Part shown: in pieces, positions 1-8,191 of the stretch | Position numbering within the stretch: the first letter of the stretch is position 1 | Layout of the letters: every line of letters starts with the position of its first letter | From: Gallionella sp. | Lineage (GTDB): Bacteria; Pseudomonadota; Gammaproteobacteria; Burkholderiales; Gallionellaceae | DNA length: 18,642 nt | Assembly (NCBI GenBank): GCA_017880945.1 | Contig: JADGRM010000009.1 | Location: forward strand, 1-18,642 | Direction of reading: 5' to 3' | Translations under genes and position numbers: made by a program | The notes under the pieces: model-generated | The model's database searches: none | The model's input: only the letters and a program-made list of their open reading frames with translations | Told to the model about the DNA's origin: nothing

Positions 1-1127
1 GTGCTGACGTTATCGAACAGGGTCGGTCCGACGAAGAACCCCTTTTCATGACCCGCCACCTTGATGCCTCGTCCGTCGGTCACCAGTTTGGCGCCTTGCG
101 CCACGCCGCTGGCTATATAACCGACGATCTTGTCGCGATGCGGGGCCGAGATCACCGGGCCCATATCGACTCCTTTTTTGTCGCCCGGACCGACCACCAG
201 TTTCTCGGCCCTCGCTTTGAGCTTGGCCACCAGCGCGTCGGCTATATCGCCCACCGCTACCACGGTGGAGATCGCCATGCAGCGCTCGCCGGCGGAACCG
301 TAGGCGGCACCCATGATCGCATCGGCGGTGAAATCCAGCTCGGCGTCTGGCAGCACGACGGCGTGGTTCTTCGCTCCGCCCAGCGCCTGCACGCGCTTGC
401 CATGGTGCGCTGCGGTCTCGTAGATATATTTCGCGATCGGTGTCGAGCCGACGAAAGAAATGGAACGCACGTCGGGATGCATCAGCAAGGCGTCCACCGC
501 CTCCTTGTCGCCGGGAACGACGTTGAACACGCCGTCGGGCAGCCCGGCTTCCTTGAACAACTCGGCCATGCGCAGGCTGCATGAAGGCACTTTCTCGGAA
601 GGCTTGAGTATGAAGGTATTGCCGCAGGCGATCGCGATCGGGAACATCCACATCGGCACCATCGCGGGAAAGTTGAACGGCGTGATGCCGGCGCATACGC
701 CTATCGGCTGCAGCATGGAATGGCAATCGACGCCGCGACCGACGTTCTCTGCATGCTCGCCCTTGAGCAGATGAGGCGCACCGACCGCAAACTCCACCAC
801 CTCGATGCCGCGCTGCACCGAACCGGAGGCGTCTTCCAGGGTCTTGCCGTGCTCTTCACTGGTCAGTTGCGCCAGCTCGGCGCGGTGCGTTTCGAGCAGT
901 TCGCGAAACTTGTTCAGGATCCGGCTGCGGCGCAGCGGTGTGGTATCGCGCCAAGCCGGGAAGGCAGCCTTGGCGGCGGCAACTGCGCGTTCCACATCCT
1001 CGCGGCTGGCCAGCGGCACCTGACGGATCGCTACCCCGGTGGCCGGATTGGTCACATCTGCAAAACGGTTGCTGCGGCTCGCGGTGCGCTGGCCGTTGAT
1101 CCATAAAGCTAGAATCGGTTTGTTCAT
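1..1127 (-). CDS. mmsA: CoA-acylating (methyl)malonate-semialdehyde dehydrogenase, 3' end cut by window edge
   Basis: The visible 375 codons read as the N-terminal three quarters of an aldehyde dehydrogenase of the MmsA type, which oxidises methylmalonate or malonate semialdehyde with NAD+ and CoA to propionyl-CoA or acetyl-CoA in the cytoplasm (valine, inositol and beta-alanine-type catabolism). Seen directly: an N-terminus MNKPILALWINGQ; the ITPFNFPAMVPMWMFP stretch of the cofactor-binding fold; LGGAKNHAVVLPDAELD, which is diagnostic for MmsA over other ALDHs; and the catalytic cysteine in GSAGERCMA at residue 283 (codon 279-281). The family is usually about 500 residues, so roughly 125 lie beyond base 1. 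The ATG at 1127 is preceded by GGGAGA at good spacing. It follows the tautomerase gene by 49 bp on the same strand, so co-transcription is likely. The family call is firm. Physiological substrate (methylmalonate versus malonate semialdehyde) is not decidable from sequence. Confidence 0.93.
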   Translation of the reverse strand, partial: MNKPILALWINGQRTASRSNRFADVTNPATGVAIRQVPLASREDVERAVAAAKAAFPAWRDTTPLRRSRILNKFRELLETHRAELAQLTSEEHGKTLEDASGSVQRGIEVVEFAVGAPHLLKGEHAENVGRGVDCHSMLQPIGVCAGITPFNFPAMVPMWMFPIAIACGNTFILKPSEKVPSCSLRMAELFKEAGLPDGVFNVVPGDKEAVDALLMHPDVRSISFVGSTPIAKYIYETAAHHGKRVQALGGAKNHAVVLPDAELDFTADAIMGAAYGSAGERCMAISTVVAVGDIADALVAKLKARAEKLVVGPGDKKGVDMGPVISAPHRDKIVGYIASGVAQGAKLVTDGRGIKVAGHEKGFFVGPTLFDNVS

Positions 1128-1176
1128 ATTGTTCTCCCATTGCATCAAATTCATTCTGTAAAAAACAGTGCGCTAC

Positions 1177-1578
1177 TTATAGAGATTTCCCTTTGATATG
1201 ACGGAATTCTTGTGACTCACCCGCATACCCCCAAGAGTCAGCACGAACTTCATGTATGACGATATAGCTCGCCGGGTCGAGACGACCCAAGACCGCTTCA
1301 AATTCAGCGAAGACTTTTTTTATGTAGTCGGCTTTCTCATTTTTCGTATTTGTTCCCTCGGTCACTTTAATGTCGAGATAAAAAGTTTTTGTATTTTGCT
1401 CTGAAAGCAACGAGCCTCCAATGAACCACTGTTGGGCCGGCATGTATTCAATTGCAACCGAAGTCAGCTCCTTCTTCTTGTGCAATACATCGGCAGTCAG
1501 CTTGGTCAGAAAAGTAGCCACCTTGTTTGTCGTTTCAGCAGATTGTGGCGCGCAAATCTTGACGTTCAAATACGGCAT
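1177..1578 (-). CDS. Tautomerase-superfamily protein (133 aa)
   Basis: The protein begins Met-Pro-Tyr-Leu-Asn-Val. After Met removal this leaves an N-terminal proline, the catalytic base or acid of the 4-oxalocrotonate tautomerase superfamily. I chose the ATG at 1578 over an in-frame start at 1635 because it places Pro at position 1 and has a strong AGGGGG site 5 bases upstream; the longer frame would also run into the upstream permease gene. At about 133 residues it has the double-length (two beta-alpha-beta) size seen in cis-CaaD/MSAD-type members, not the 60-residue 4-OT. The C-terminus contains VRADSWGYAGESQEF, a motif I associate with this class. It lies 13 bp after the permease and 49 bp before mmsA, so a role in producing or processing a semialdehyde or keto acid is plausible. 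The reaction itself is unknown. The gene is visibly more AT-rich than its neighbours. Confidence 0.82.
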   Translation of the reverse strand: MPYLNVKICAPQSAETTNKVATFLTKLTADVLHKKKELTSVAIEYMPAQQWFIGGSLLSEQNTKTFYLDIKVTEGTNTKNEKADYIKKVFAEFEAVLGRLDPASYIVIHEVRADSWGYAGESQEFRHIKGKSL

Positions 1579-1591
1579 GTAACCCCCTAAA

Positions 1592-2902
1592 TTATTTCGT
1601 TGAAGAAAGATTGATGTAACGGCAATTGGTTTCACGGATAGTCAGCGCGCCCAGCAAGCCGACGATGGCAAAGGCCAGCATGATGCCCAGGCCGGTCTGA
1701 TAATTTTGTTCCGAGTATACGCGCGCTCCCGCCAGCTGCCGACCGTCCCAACCCTGATCCATGACCCAGCCCACCAGGGGCTGCAGCACTGCGGCGCCGA
1801 GGAAGGTGCCGGTGTTGACGACGCTGGTCGCCATGCCGGACAGTGCTGGCGGGTTCACTTCCTTCACGCTGGCCCAGGTCAGCGTGAATCCGGATGCACC
1901 CAGCCCCATCAACGCAAACAGCGTGTAGCTGAGACTGGGCGGCAAAGGCCAGGCAAATACGATCGGTATCCAGCACAAAACATAAACCGCAATTCCACCT
2001 ACAATCACCGGCACGCGCTTGCCGAGCCGGTCGGAAAGCATGCCGATCAGCAGCGCACCGACCGCGAAGGAGAACAACAGCAACATCGTGTGGTTGGCAG
2101 CGACGGTGCGTTCCATACCATAGACATCGCGCAGATAGGGCACTCCCCACAACCCGGCAAACGCGAACAGGCTGCCGCCGACACCCAGGTTGGGCCAGAA
2201 GCCGGGCCAGCTGGCGCGGTTTTTCATCACCTTGAGCAAGCCATCGTACCAGTGGCCATGATGGAGCGGATGTGCCTCCTTCCCCTCGAGTTCGCGCATC
2301 GATGGCAAACCCGCTTCGCCGGGATGACTGCGCACAAGAAACCAGACCAGCACAGCCAGCACGATCGAAAATAATCCCACCGCGACGAACACATTGCGCC
2401 AGGATGTATGCGTCACCGCCCAAACCAGCGGTGTGGCGGCAAGCACCGAGCCCAGGTTGCCAAGCATAAGCGACATGCCGCCGACAGTGCCGAAATGCCG
2501 GTCATGAAACCACACCGAATTCAGCTTCATCAACGAGATGAACATCGAGGAAACACCCAGCCCGACCAGCACCCTACCCATTGTGGCGACAGCCAGCGTA
2601 TCGGCCATGCCGAACAACACCGACCCCGCGCCGGCAAGTGCCGCACCAATCGCGACGATCTTGCGTATCCCCACCGTATCGGCCATCACACCGACCGGGA
2701 TCTGCATCACGGTGTAAGTGTAAAAATACGCGGCAGCCAACGCGCCCAATGCAGCGCCGCTGGCGTGGAACGATTGTTGCAGATCGGTCGCGATCGCTGC
2801 CGGTGCCATGCGGTGAAAATATGCCAGCATGTAACACAACGCCACCAGCGTGTAACTGGTCCAGCGTAAACGGCGCATGCGACGGTGGATGTGTGATTCC
2901 AT
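1592..2902 (-). CDS. Major facilitator superfamily permease (436 aa)
   Basis: A hydrophobic protein with about twelve membrane segments and typical MFS signatures. The first half carries GVMADTVGIRKIV in the loop after helix 2 and GRVLVGLGVSSMFISLMK around helix 4; the second half carries the matching SDRLGKRVPVIVGG loop. A soluble stretch (SHPGEAGLPSMRELEGKEAH) is the central loop between the two six-helix bundles. The overall look resembles the UhpC/anion-symporter-like branch, so an organic anion is a reasonable guess, not a demonstration. I placed the start at the ATG at 2902 (MESHIHRR). An upstream in-frame ATG at 2965 would require translating through the inverted repeat at 2926-2977 and gives an unlikely N-terminus. 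The ribosome site at 2902 is weak. First gene of a likely operon with the tautomerase and mmsA genes. Confidence 0.85.
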   Translation of the reverse strand: MESHIHRRMRRLRWTSYTLVALCYMLAYFHRMAPAAIATDLQQSFHASGAALGALAAAYFYTYTVMQIPVGVMADTVGIRKIVAIGAALAGAGSVLFGMADTLAVATMGRVLVGLGVSSMFISLMKLNSVWFHDRHFGTVGGMSLMLGNLGSVLAATPLVWAVTHTSWRNVFVAVGLFSIVLAVLVWFLVRSHPGEAGLPSMRELEGKEAHPLHHGHWYDGLLKVMKNRASWPGFWPNLGVGGSLFAFAGLWGVPYLRDVYGMERTVAANHTMLLLFSFAVGALLIGMLSDRLGKRVPVIVGGIAVYVLCWIPIVFAWPLPPSLSYTLFALMGLGASGFTLTWASVKEVNPPALSGMATSVVNTGTFLGAAVLQPLVGWVMDQGWDGRQLAGARVYSEQNYQTGLGIMLAFAIVGLLGALTIRETNCRYINLSSTK

Positions 2903-2925
2903 TTCCAGATCAAACGTGCATTTTT

Positions 2926-2977
2926 GTGGGTCGGGCTTTGCCCGCCGAATACAGTTGTCGGGCAAAGCCCGACCTAC
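2926..2977. repeat. REP-like inverted repeat, 19-bp arms
   Basis: Arms at 2926-2944 (GTGGGTCGGGCTTTGCCCG) and 2959-2977 are reverse complements with one mismatch, separated by 14 bases. Each arm contains its own small palindrome (CGGGC-TTT-GCCCG). It lies just upstream of the permease start, so it would be in that gene's 5' leader if transcription starts further up. No U-tract follows on the minus strand, so it is not a standard terminator. The GTAGGTCGGGCTTTGCCCG form looks like a dispersed intergenic repeat of proteobacteria, which is my impression and has not been searched. The remainder of 2903-3178 shows no gene. A weak promoter-like pair (TTGTTA/TAAACT, 16-bp spacer, minus strand, 3038-3065) is the only other signal. 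Confidence 0.75.
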
Positions 2978-3178
2978 GGATTATTTTACTTTTGAAATGA
3001 AAATGGAATGCGGTCATGGCGGTGGAATCGGTTAAGGAGTTTAGTGCAATAAATGAAAGTAACAAATCATAGCAACCCAGATCACAGAGAAAATTATCTC
3101 AGAAGAAATCTTGCCGTTGGCAGGTCCGGGTATCAGCGCTTTAGCACGCTGAAGCGGATACATTTCAGGTGACTGAAG

Positions 3179-3901
3179 TCAATGTGCAGCACCCAGATAG
3201 GCCTCTTTCACCGCTGGATCATTCTTCAGTTGCTCCGCCGGGCCGTGTACCGAGATGCGGCCATTCTCCAACACGTAACCGTAGTCGGCGACTTCCAGCG
3301 CTGCGGCAGCGAATTGCTCGACCAGCAGCATCGTGATGCCGCGCGCCTTCAGCTCGCGGATGATGCGAAATACTTCCTTCACCAGCAAAGGAGCCAAGCC
3401 CATTGAGGGTTCATCCAGAAGCAACACATCGGGGTTGAGCATCAGCGCGCGGCCCATCGCCAGCATTTGCTGCTCGCCACCGGATAATGTGCCTGCCAGT
3501 TGAGCTTCACGTTCCCTGAGGCGGGGAAACAACTCGAACACGCGCGCCAGGTCGCCCTGCACATCGCCGCGCTCGCGCCCGAATGTCAGGCGCGGGAAGG
3601 CGCCCAGCAACAGGTTGTCGGTCACGGACAGGGTGGCGAACACACGCCGCCCTTCGGGTGAATGTGCCAGGCCGGCGCGGGCGATCTTGTTCGAAGTCAT
3701 GCCGGTGATGTCTTTGCCGTTAAGACTGATATTCCCGCTCGCCGGCTTGATCATGCCCGAGATCGCACGCATGGTGGTGGTCTTGCCCGCACCGTTGGAG
3801 CCGATCAGCGTGACGACCTTGCCTTGTGGTACTGCTACCGAAATGCCATGCAGCACTTCCACTTTACCGTATGCGGCATGCAAATTCTGGATCTGTAACA
3901 T
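3179..3901 (-). CDS. livF: LIV-type ABC importer, ATPase subunit LivF (240 aa)
   Basis: ATP-binding subunit of a branched-chain-amino-acid-type (HAAT) importer; it would sit on the cytoplasmic face paired with the LivG domain. Seen: Walker A GSNGAGKTT at residues 34-42, ABC signature LSGGEQQ at 139-145, Walker B LLLDEPSMGL at 160-169, and the switch histidine replaced by glutamine (LLVEQF, about 192-197), a change typical of LivF proteins. The segment SPEGRRVFATLSVTDNL is also LivF-like. Start at the ATG at 3901 is supported by GAGGAG eight bases upstream; an in-frame start at 3955 would overlap the preceding gene. It starts ten bases after the stop of the LivM-LivG gene, so it is translationally linked and last in the operon. 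Confidence 0.95.
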   Translation of the reverse strand: MLQIQNLHAAYGKVEVLHGISVAVPQGKVVTLIGSNGAGKTTTMRAISGMIKPASGNISLNGKDITGMTSNKIARAGLAHSPEGRRVFATLSVTDNLLLGAFPRLTFGRERGDVQGDLARVFELFPRLREREAQLAGTLSGGEQQMLAMGRALMLNPDVLLLDEPSMGLAPLLVKEVFRIIRELKARGITMLLVEQFAAAALEVADYGYVLENGRISVHGPAEQLKNDPAVKEAYLGAAH

Positions 3902-3911
3902 TACTGTCTCC

Positions 3912-5861
3912 TCATGCGGCCTTGGCGCTAGCGCTGCCGCCAAGATAGGCCTCAATCACTTTATCATCTGACTGAACACTTGCAGGTGTGCCCTCCGCGA
4001 TCTTCTGGCCGAAATCCAGCACCGTGACGGTGTCACATATGCTCATGACCACGTCCATATGGTGTTCGATGAGTATCACGGTGATGCCATGGCCACGAAT
4101 CTTGTTGATCATCCCGATCAGCTCCTTGATGTCCGGCGCGGTCAGGCCGGCGGCCGGCTCATCAAGCAGCAACAAACTGGGGTTCAACGCCAGCGCACGG
4201 GCGATTTCAAGCAGGCGCTGTTTTCCATAAGGAAGGTTGCGCGCTTCCTCGTTGGCGAGGTCGGAAAGACCGACGAACTTCAGCAAGCTGGCGGCACGCA
4301 TTCTCGCCGCATGCTTCTCTTTGCGGCAACGCGGAGTATGAAACACGACATCGAGCAAGCTATGACGATAGGTGTGGTGCAGGCCGACCAGCACGTTTTC
4401 GACCGCGGTCATTTCACCAAACAACTGCACGTTCTGGAAGGTACGTGCGATGCCCTCGCCGGCAATGGATGAGGGCGTTGTGCCGGTGATGATCTTGCCG
4501 TTGAACTCGATCTCGCCTGCGGTCGGCTTGTAGATGCCGGTGAGCACATTCATCATGGTGCTCTTGCCTGAACCGTTCGGGCCGATCAGGCCATGCACGG
4601 AACCTTTGGCGACTTCCAGATTGACTTCATTCAGCGCCTTCAATCCGCCAAATTGCATCACGATGTTGCGCGCTTCCAGCAAATAACCCTTGGCGGTGAC
4701 CGGGTGATCCGGCACCGACCATACATGTTGCTTGTCGCCCTGCTCGTATACCTCTTCATGACGATGTATCCACTGTGGCAGGACTCTCTGTACTATCCCG
4801 CGCAGGAAGCCCATGATGCCATTCGGCAGGTAGTACACCACGAACAGTATCATTGCGCCGAATATCGTCAGGCGTTGCTCGGTGATATTGTCCATCACAT
4901 AACCCGATACCGCCAAGGCGATGGTAACCAACAGCGGCAGCGTTACCTGTTTCATGGTGCGCTGGCCAGCCACAACGGCGTAAGTTGAATACAATACTGT
5001 GAATATAGCGATGCCGACCGAGATCTTGCGGAACAGCTCGATATCGGAGAGCACATTCGGCAACATCACGATGATGATCGCCCCCAGGATCGGGCCGCTG
5101 CGTGTTTTGCGCCCGCCCATGATGACCGCCAGCAAGAACAGAATGGTCAACTCGAAGTTATAGGTATTGGGCGAAATATATTCTTCGGAATAAGTATACA
5201 AGCCGCCGGCAAAACCCGCGATGCCGGCACTCAGAACAAAGGCATAGACCTTGTAACCATACACGTTCACCCCCATGCAGTCCGATGCAACAGGGCTGTC
5301 GTGCAGAGCTTCGAATGCGCGCCCAAGGTGGGATTTGAGTATGCGCTGCACGACAAAGAGAGTCAGCACCAATGCCACCAGGACGATGTAGTAATAGTCG
5401 GCGCCGGTGATCTGGTGACCGAAAAATATCGGTTTGCGTATCGAAAGTCCGAGCGGCCCGTTGGTAAGAAAGGTCATCTCGTTGATCAGAATCTGAATGA
5501 TGGTGCCGAATGCCAATGTCACCATCGCCAGATAGGGTCCGTTCACCCGCAAAGCCGGCAATGCGAGAATCGCGCCAAAAATAGCGGTGACGACGATGCT
5601 TGCCGGTATCGCAAGCAAGAACGGAACGCCCAGCTGAAAGTTGAGCACACCGGCGGTATAGGCGCCGATACCGAACAGCGCGGCGTGACCGAGCGAGACT
5701 TCACCCACATAACCAACCACGATATCGAGACCGAGCAGCAGGATCGCGTAGATGCCAATGATCACCATCAGATGAACATAATAAGGATTAGGCCAGAGAG
5801 TGGGCAGGAACGCCGCAACGGCTATCGCCAGGACGATGGCAATTTTCTTGATCGAACTCAT
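3912..5861 (-). CDS. livMG: Fused LivM permease - LivG ATPase (649 aa)
   Basis: One continuous frame joins a membrane permease (residues about 1-355) to an ABC ATPase (about 393-640). The permease part has the LivM core GYVGEVSLGHAALFGIGAYT (about 50-69) and about ten hydrophobic segments. The linker is about 35 polar residues. The ATPase part has Walker A GPNGSGKST at 427-435, a LivG-type signature NLPYGKQRLLEIARAL (542-557) in which the usual LSGG is replaced by LPYG, Walker B LLLLDEPAAGL (563-573) and the switch histidine in LIEHHMD (597-603). Separate LivM and LivG are the E. coli arrangement; single-chain fusions are known in other proteobacteria. An additional hydrophobic stretch around 305-325 precedes the normal LivM end (LTIFGAMILFVVYYLPNGIMGF). 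The ATG at 5861 has AAAGG upstream and begins one base after the livH stop. Confidence 0.92.
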   Translation of the reverse strand: MSSIKKIAIVLAIAVAAFLPTLWPNPYYVHLMVIIGIYAILLLGLDIVVGYVGEVSLGHAALFGIGAYTAGVLNFQLGVPFLLAIPASIVVTAIFGAILALPALRVNGPYLAMVTLAFGTIIQILINEMTFLTNGPLGLSIRKPIFFGHQITGADYYYIVLVALVLTLFVVQRILKSHLGRAFEALHDSPVASDCMGVNVYGYKVYAFVLSAGIAGFAGGLYTYSEEYISPNTYNFELTILFLLAVIMGGRKTRSGPILGAIIIVMLPNVLSDIELFRKISVGIAIFTVLYSTYAVVAGQRTMKQVTLPLLVTIALAVSGYVMDNITEQRLTIFGAMILFVVYYLPNGIMGFLRGIVQRVLPQWIHRHEEVYEQGDKQHVWSVPDHPVTAKGYLLEARNIVMQFGGLKALNEVNLEVAKGSVHGLIGPNGSGKSTMMNVLTGIYKPTAGEIEFNGKIITGTTPSSIAGEGIARTFQNVQLFGEMTAVENVLVGLHHTYRHSLLDVVFHTPRCRKEKHAARMRAASLLKFVGLSDLANEEARNLPYGKQRLLEIARALALNPSLLLLDEPAAGLTAPDIKELIGMINKIRGHGITVILIEHHMDVVMSICDTVTVLDFGQKIAEGTPASVQSDDKVIEAYLGGSASAKAA

Positions 5862-5862
5862 G

Positions 5863-6735
5863 CTATACCTTTTTAATGACAGACTTGCCAAACATGCCGG
5901 CCGGTTTGATCGTCAACACCAGCAACAACAACAATAGCCCCGGTACGTCCTTGTAACCGGTGGAAAGGTAATATCCGGTGGTGGTCTCTGCGATGCCCAG
6001 GAGCAGTCCACCGACAATGACACCCATGCCGCTGTTGAGGCCGCCGATGATGGCGACAGAAAAGGCCTTCAGGCCCAGCACCACACCCATCGTGGAGCCG
6101 GTAAGCGTCAAGGGCGCGACCAGCACACCCGCAAAGGCTGCGGTCATGGAACTGAGCGCGTAGGAAAAGGTGATCACCATGCCGGTATTGATACCCATCA
6201 GGCCGGCGGCATCGCGGTCATTGGCGGTTGCCACCACGGCCTTGCCGTAGATGGATTTGCGGTTGAACATTTCCACTGCCAGCATGATCGCCAGCGCGCC
6301 CACCACGATCATGATTTCCATCGGCAGCACTCTTATCCCGAAGAACTGCAACGGTTCCGTGGGTAGCGGTGAAGGAAACGTAAGATCATCGTGCCCCCAG
6401 ACATTTTCGGCGACGTTCTTGAAAATAATGGCCAGAGAAATGGTGGTCATGATCCAGCCAAATTCGGATTTTGTCTTTAACGCGGGCAACACGCCGACAC
6501 GTTCTACAAAAATACCTTGCATTGCGCCAAACACCAGAACCAGCGGGATCATCAGCCAGTAGTTCATGTGGCCGACCAGCGTGAGCCCGACCAGCGCGCC
6601 CAACATCAGCGCTTCACCCTGACCGAAGTTCAGCGTGCTCGATGTGGCGAAAGTAAGTTGATAGCCAAATGCAATCAGAGCGTAAATCATGCCGAGTGCG
6701 ATGCCGCTTACTATGAGTTGCGCGAGGATTTCCAT
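5863..6735 (-). CDS. livH: LIV-type ABC importer, permease subunit LivH (290 aa)
   Basis: Integral membrane subunit of the HAAT importer. Seen: N-terminal segment SGIALGMIYALIAFGYQLTFATSS followed by TLNFGQGEALMLGA, the LivH hallmark, and the conserved coupling region around DRDAAGLMGINTG (about 190-202) where the ATPase docks, then GLKAFSVAIIGGLNSGMG. Length matches the family (about 290-310). The ATG at 6735 has GGAG seven bases upstream. It overlaps nothing but sits one base before livMG and 84 bp after the binding-protein gene, across a perfect palindrome that may lower its expression relative to that gene. Confidence 0.95.
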   Translation of the reverse strand: MEILAQLIVSGIALGMIYALIAFGYQLTFATSSTLNFGQGEALMLGALVGLTLVGHMNYWLMIPLVLVFGAMQGIFVERVGVLPALKTKSEFGWIMTTISLAIIFKNVAENVWGHDDLTFPSPLPTEPLQFFGIRVLPMEIMIVVGALAIMLAVEMFNRKSIYGKAVVATANDRDAAGLMGINTGMVITFSYALSSMTAAFAGVLVAPLTLTGSTMGVVLGLKAFSVAIIGGLNSGMGVIVGGLLLGIAETTTGYYLSTGYKDVPGLLLLLLVLTIKPAGMFGKSVIKKV

Positions 6736-6758
6736 CAGAAGCGCTCCATCGTGTGCTA

Positions 6759-6786
6759 TTTGGGCCGGGGTCGACCCCGGCCCAAA
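6759..6786. promoter_or_regulatory. Perfect 28-bp palindrome between binding-protein gene and livH
   Basis: Bases 6759-6772 (TTTGGGCCGGGGTC) are followed immediately by their exact reverse complement at 6773-6786, giving a very GC-rich hairpin with flanking A/T pairs. In the transcript it starts 33 bases after the binding-protein stop and precedes the livH ribosome site. Such structures commonly protect the upstream message from 3' decay or attenuate read-through, giving more periplasmic binding protein than membrane subunits. The absence of a long U-run argues against a strong terminator. Role is inferred; the palindrome is seen. Confidence 0.8.
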
Positions 6787-6819
6787 AGCTGATTACAAGG
6801 TTATTGCTGCAACGGCCAA

Positions 6820-8019
6820 TTACTTCTTGGTTTTTTCGCGCACTACGGTGCCCTTGTCGGATTCGTAGGCGTATACCACATGGCCATCCTTGACTTCGCC
6901 CATCACCGCCATATTTATCGTGATCGCTTCGTGATCGTCATGAGTATAGGGACGGTTATAAGTGGTGACGACGCCGTCGATTTTTTCCTTCAGATTTTCC
7001 AGCGCCTCGCGTATCTTCACGCCATCGGTATTCCCGGCCTGTTTGATGGCGGCTGCGAGGATGTACATGGAATCGTAACCCTGTGCTGCGGAAACCGGTG
7101 AAGGAATGCGCTCAATCTTGTAAGCCTTCTGGTAGGCCGCGATGAATGCCTTGCGCTTAGGGGTGTTTGGCTCCTGGATGAAGGTTTGCGGCATGCGCGC
7201 ACCTTCGCCGTTTTTGCCTGCGTTGTCGATGAAGTTACCCATGGACAGCGTCCAGCTTCCCATCATCGGGACTTTCCAGCCCAGCTTCTCCATGCCGTTG
7301 GCGATCTGCGCCAACTCGGGCCCGATGCCATAAGTCAGAATCGCCTGAGCGCCTGCTTCCTTGGCCTTCAGCAACTGTGCGGTCATATCCACATCCTTGA
7401 TGTTGAACTTTTCCACCGCGACAGGTTTGATGTTCTTCGCTGCCAGCGCCTTTTCGAGGTCCTCACGTCCCAACTGACCGTAGTTGGTGGAATCGGCCAG
7501 AATCGCAACCTTGGTGAATTTGCGTGTGTCGATGGCTTCCTTGACGATCAATGCGGACTGGATGGTGTCGTTGGCGGAGGTGCGGAATACGTAATTGTCA
7601 GCAAACTCCGGTGGCAGGAATTGCTTGGTAACGATCGAACCGGTCGCTACGTTGTTGATGACCGGGATCTTGGCTTCCTGATAAAAACGCTGCGAGGCCA
7701 GGGAAACGCCGGTATTGATGTAACCCACGGCAGCAACAACTTTTTCCTTGTTAATCAACTCCTGCGACACCTGCACTCCACGCCCATTGTCGGCTTGGTC
7801 GTCACGCTCGACCAGCTGGATCTGGCGGCCAAGAATACCGCCCTTGGCATTGATCTCTGATGCCGCAAGTCTTACGCCGTCGCGCATCGAAACACCCATA
7901 GGGCTGGAACCGCCTGTATACGGACCGGATAAACCGATCTTGATCGGGTCGGCGGCAAAAGCCGAAAAAGAACCGGCCAGGGCTAACGCGGTGACGACAG
8001 TTTTAATTTTAATGTTCAT
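6820..8019 (-). CDS. Periplasmic substrate-binding protein of the LIV/HAAT importer (399 aa)
   Basis: Type I periplasmic binding protein (LivJ/LivK-like, Peripla_BP_6) that captures ligand and delivers it to LivH/LivM. Seen: Sec signal peptide MNIKIKTVVTALALAGSFSAFA with cleavage likely after residue 22; mature start ADPIKIGLSGPYTGG; the typical MRDGVRLAASEINAKGGILG segment; and AAVGYINTGVSLASQ, where branched-chain binding proteins contact ligand. Length is near the family norm of 370-400. GAGGAGAG precedes the ATG at 8019. It is the first gene of the importer operon. The family binds amino acids, amides, aromatic acids and other carboxylates, so ligand identity is open; the neighbouring sugar-acid kinase suggests a small hydroxy or oxo acid. 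Confidence 0.93.
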   Translation of the reverse strand: MNIKIKTVVTALALAGSFSAFAADPIKIGLSGPYTGGSSPMGVSMRDGVRLAASEINAKGGILGRQIQLVERDDQADNGRGVQVSQELINKEKVVAAVGYINTGVSLASQRFYQEAKIPVINNVATGSIVTKQFLPPEFADNYVFRTSANDTIQSALIVKEAIDTRKFTKVAILADSTNYGQLGREDLEKALAAKNIKPVAVEKFNIKDVDMTAQLLKAKEAGAQAILTYGIGPELAQIANGMEKLGWKVPMMGSWTLSMGNFIDNAGKNGEGARMPQTFIQEPNTPKRKAFIAAYQKAYKIERIPSPVSAAQGYDSMYILAAAIKQAGNTDGVKIREALENLKEKIDGVVTTYNRPYTHDDHEAITINMAVMGEVKDGHVVYAYESDKGTVVREKTKK

Positions 8020-8131
8020 ATTGCTCTCCTCTGGTTAAGGTAAATCAAAAAACACTCAACAACTAAAAAACACCTACAAACTACAGCTTGCTCATGCAAG
8101 TCTTGCCACGCTTATTGCAAATCGGCTGTCG

Positions 8132-8160
8132 ACAATAAGAGTTCTTGTTTAACTTTACAA
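8132..8160 (-). promoter_or_regulatory. Candidate sigma-70 promoter for the ABC importer operon
   Basis: On the minus strand TTGTAA (8155-8160) and TATTGT (8132-8137) are separated by exactly 17 bases, upstream of the binding-protein gene and inside the 172-bp gap after the kinase gene. Both hexamers match consensus at four positions. It would give a leader of roughly 105 bases. By eye only; the existence of a separate promoter here is plausible because no other signal in the gap fits better. Confidence 0.35.
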
Positions 8161-8191
8161 CATTCGCTCGCTCTCCGGCAAAGACCCGCAG

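Noticed and set aside
46..726. Long arginine-rich open frames on both strands across the first 1.1 kb
   Set aside because: They are out-of-frame readings of the mmsA gene; the mmsA frame has the full family motif set including the catalytic Cys.
2903..2965. N-terminal extension of the MFS permease from an ATG at 2965
   Set aside because: It would translate the inverted repeat and gives a basic, non-membrane N-terminus; the ATG at 2902 fits the family.
3130..3160. CAGCG...CGCTG hairpin after livF as operon terminator
   Set aside because: Short stem, eight-base loop and no U-tract; not sufficient.
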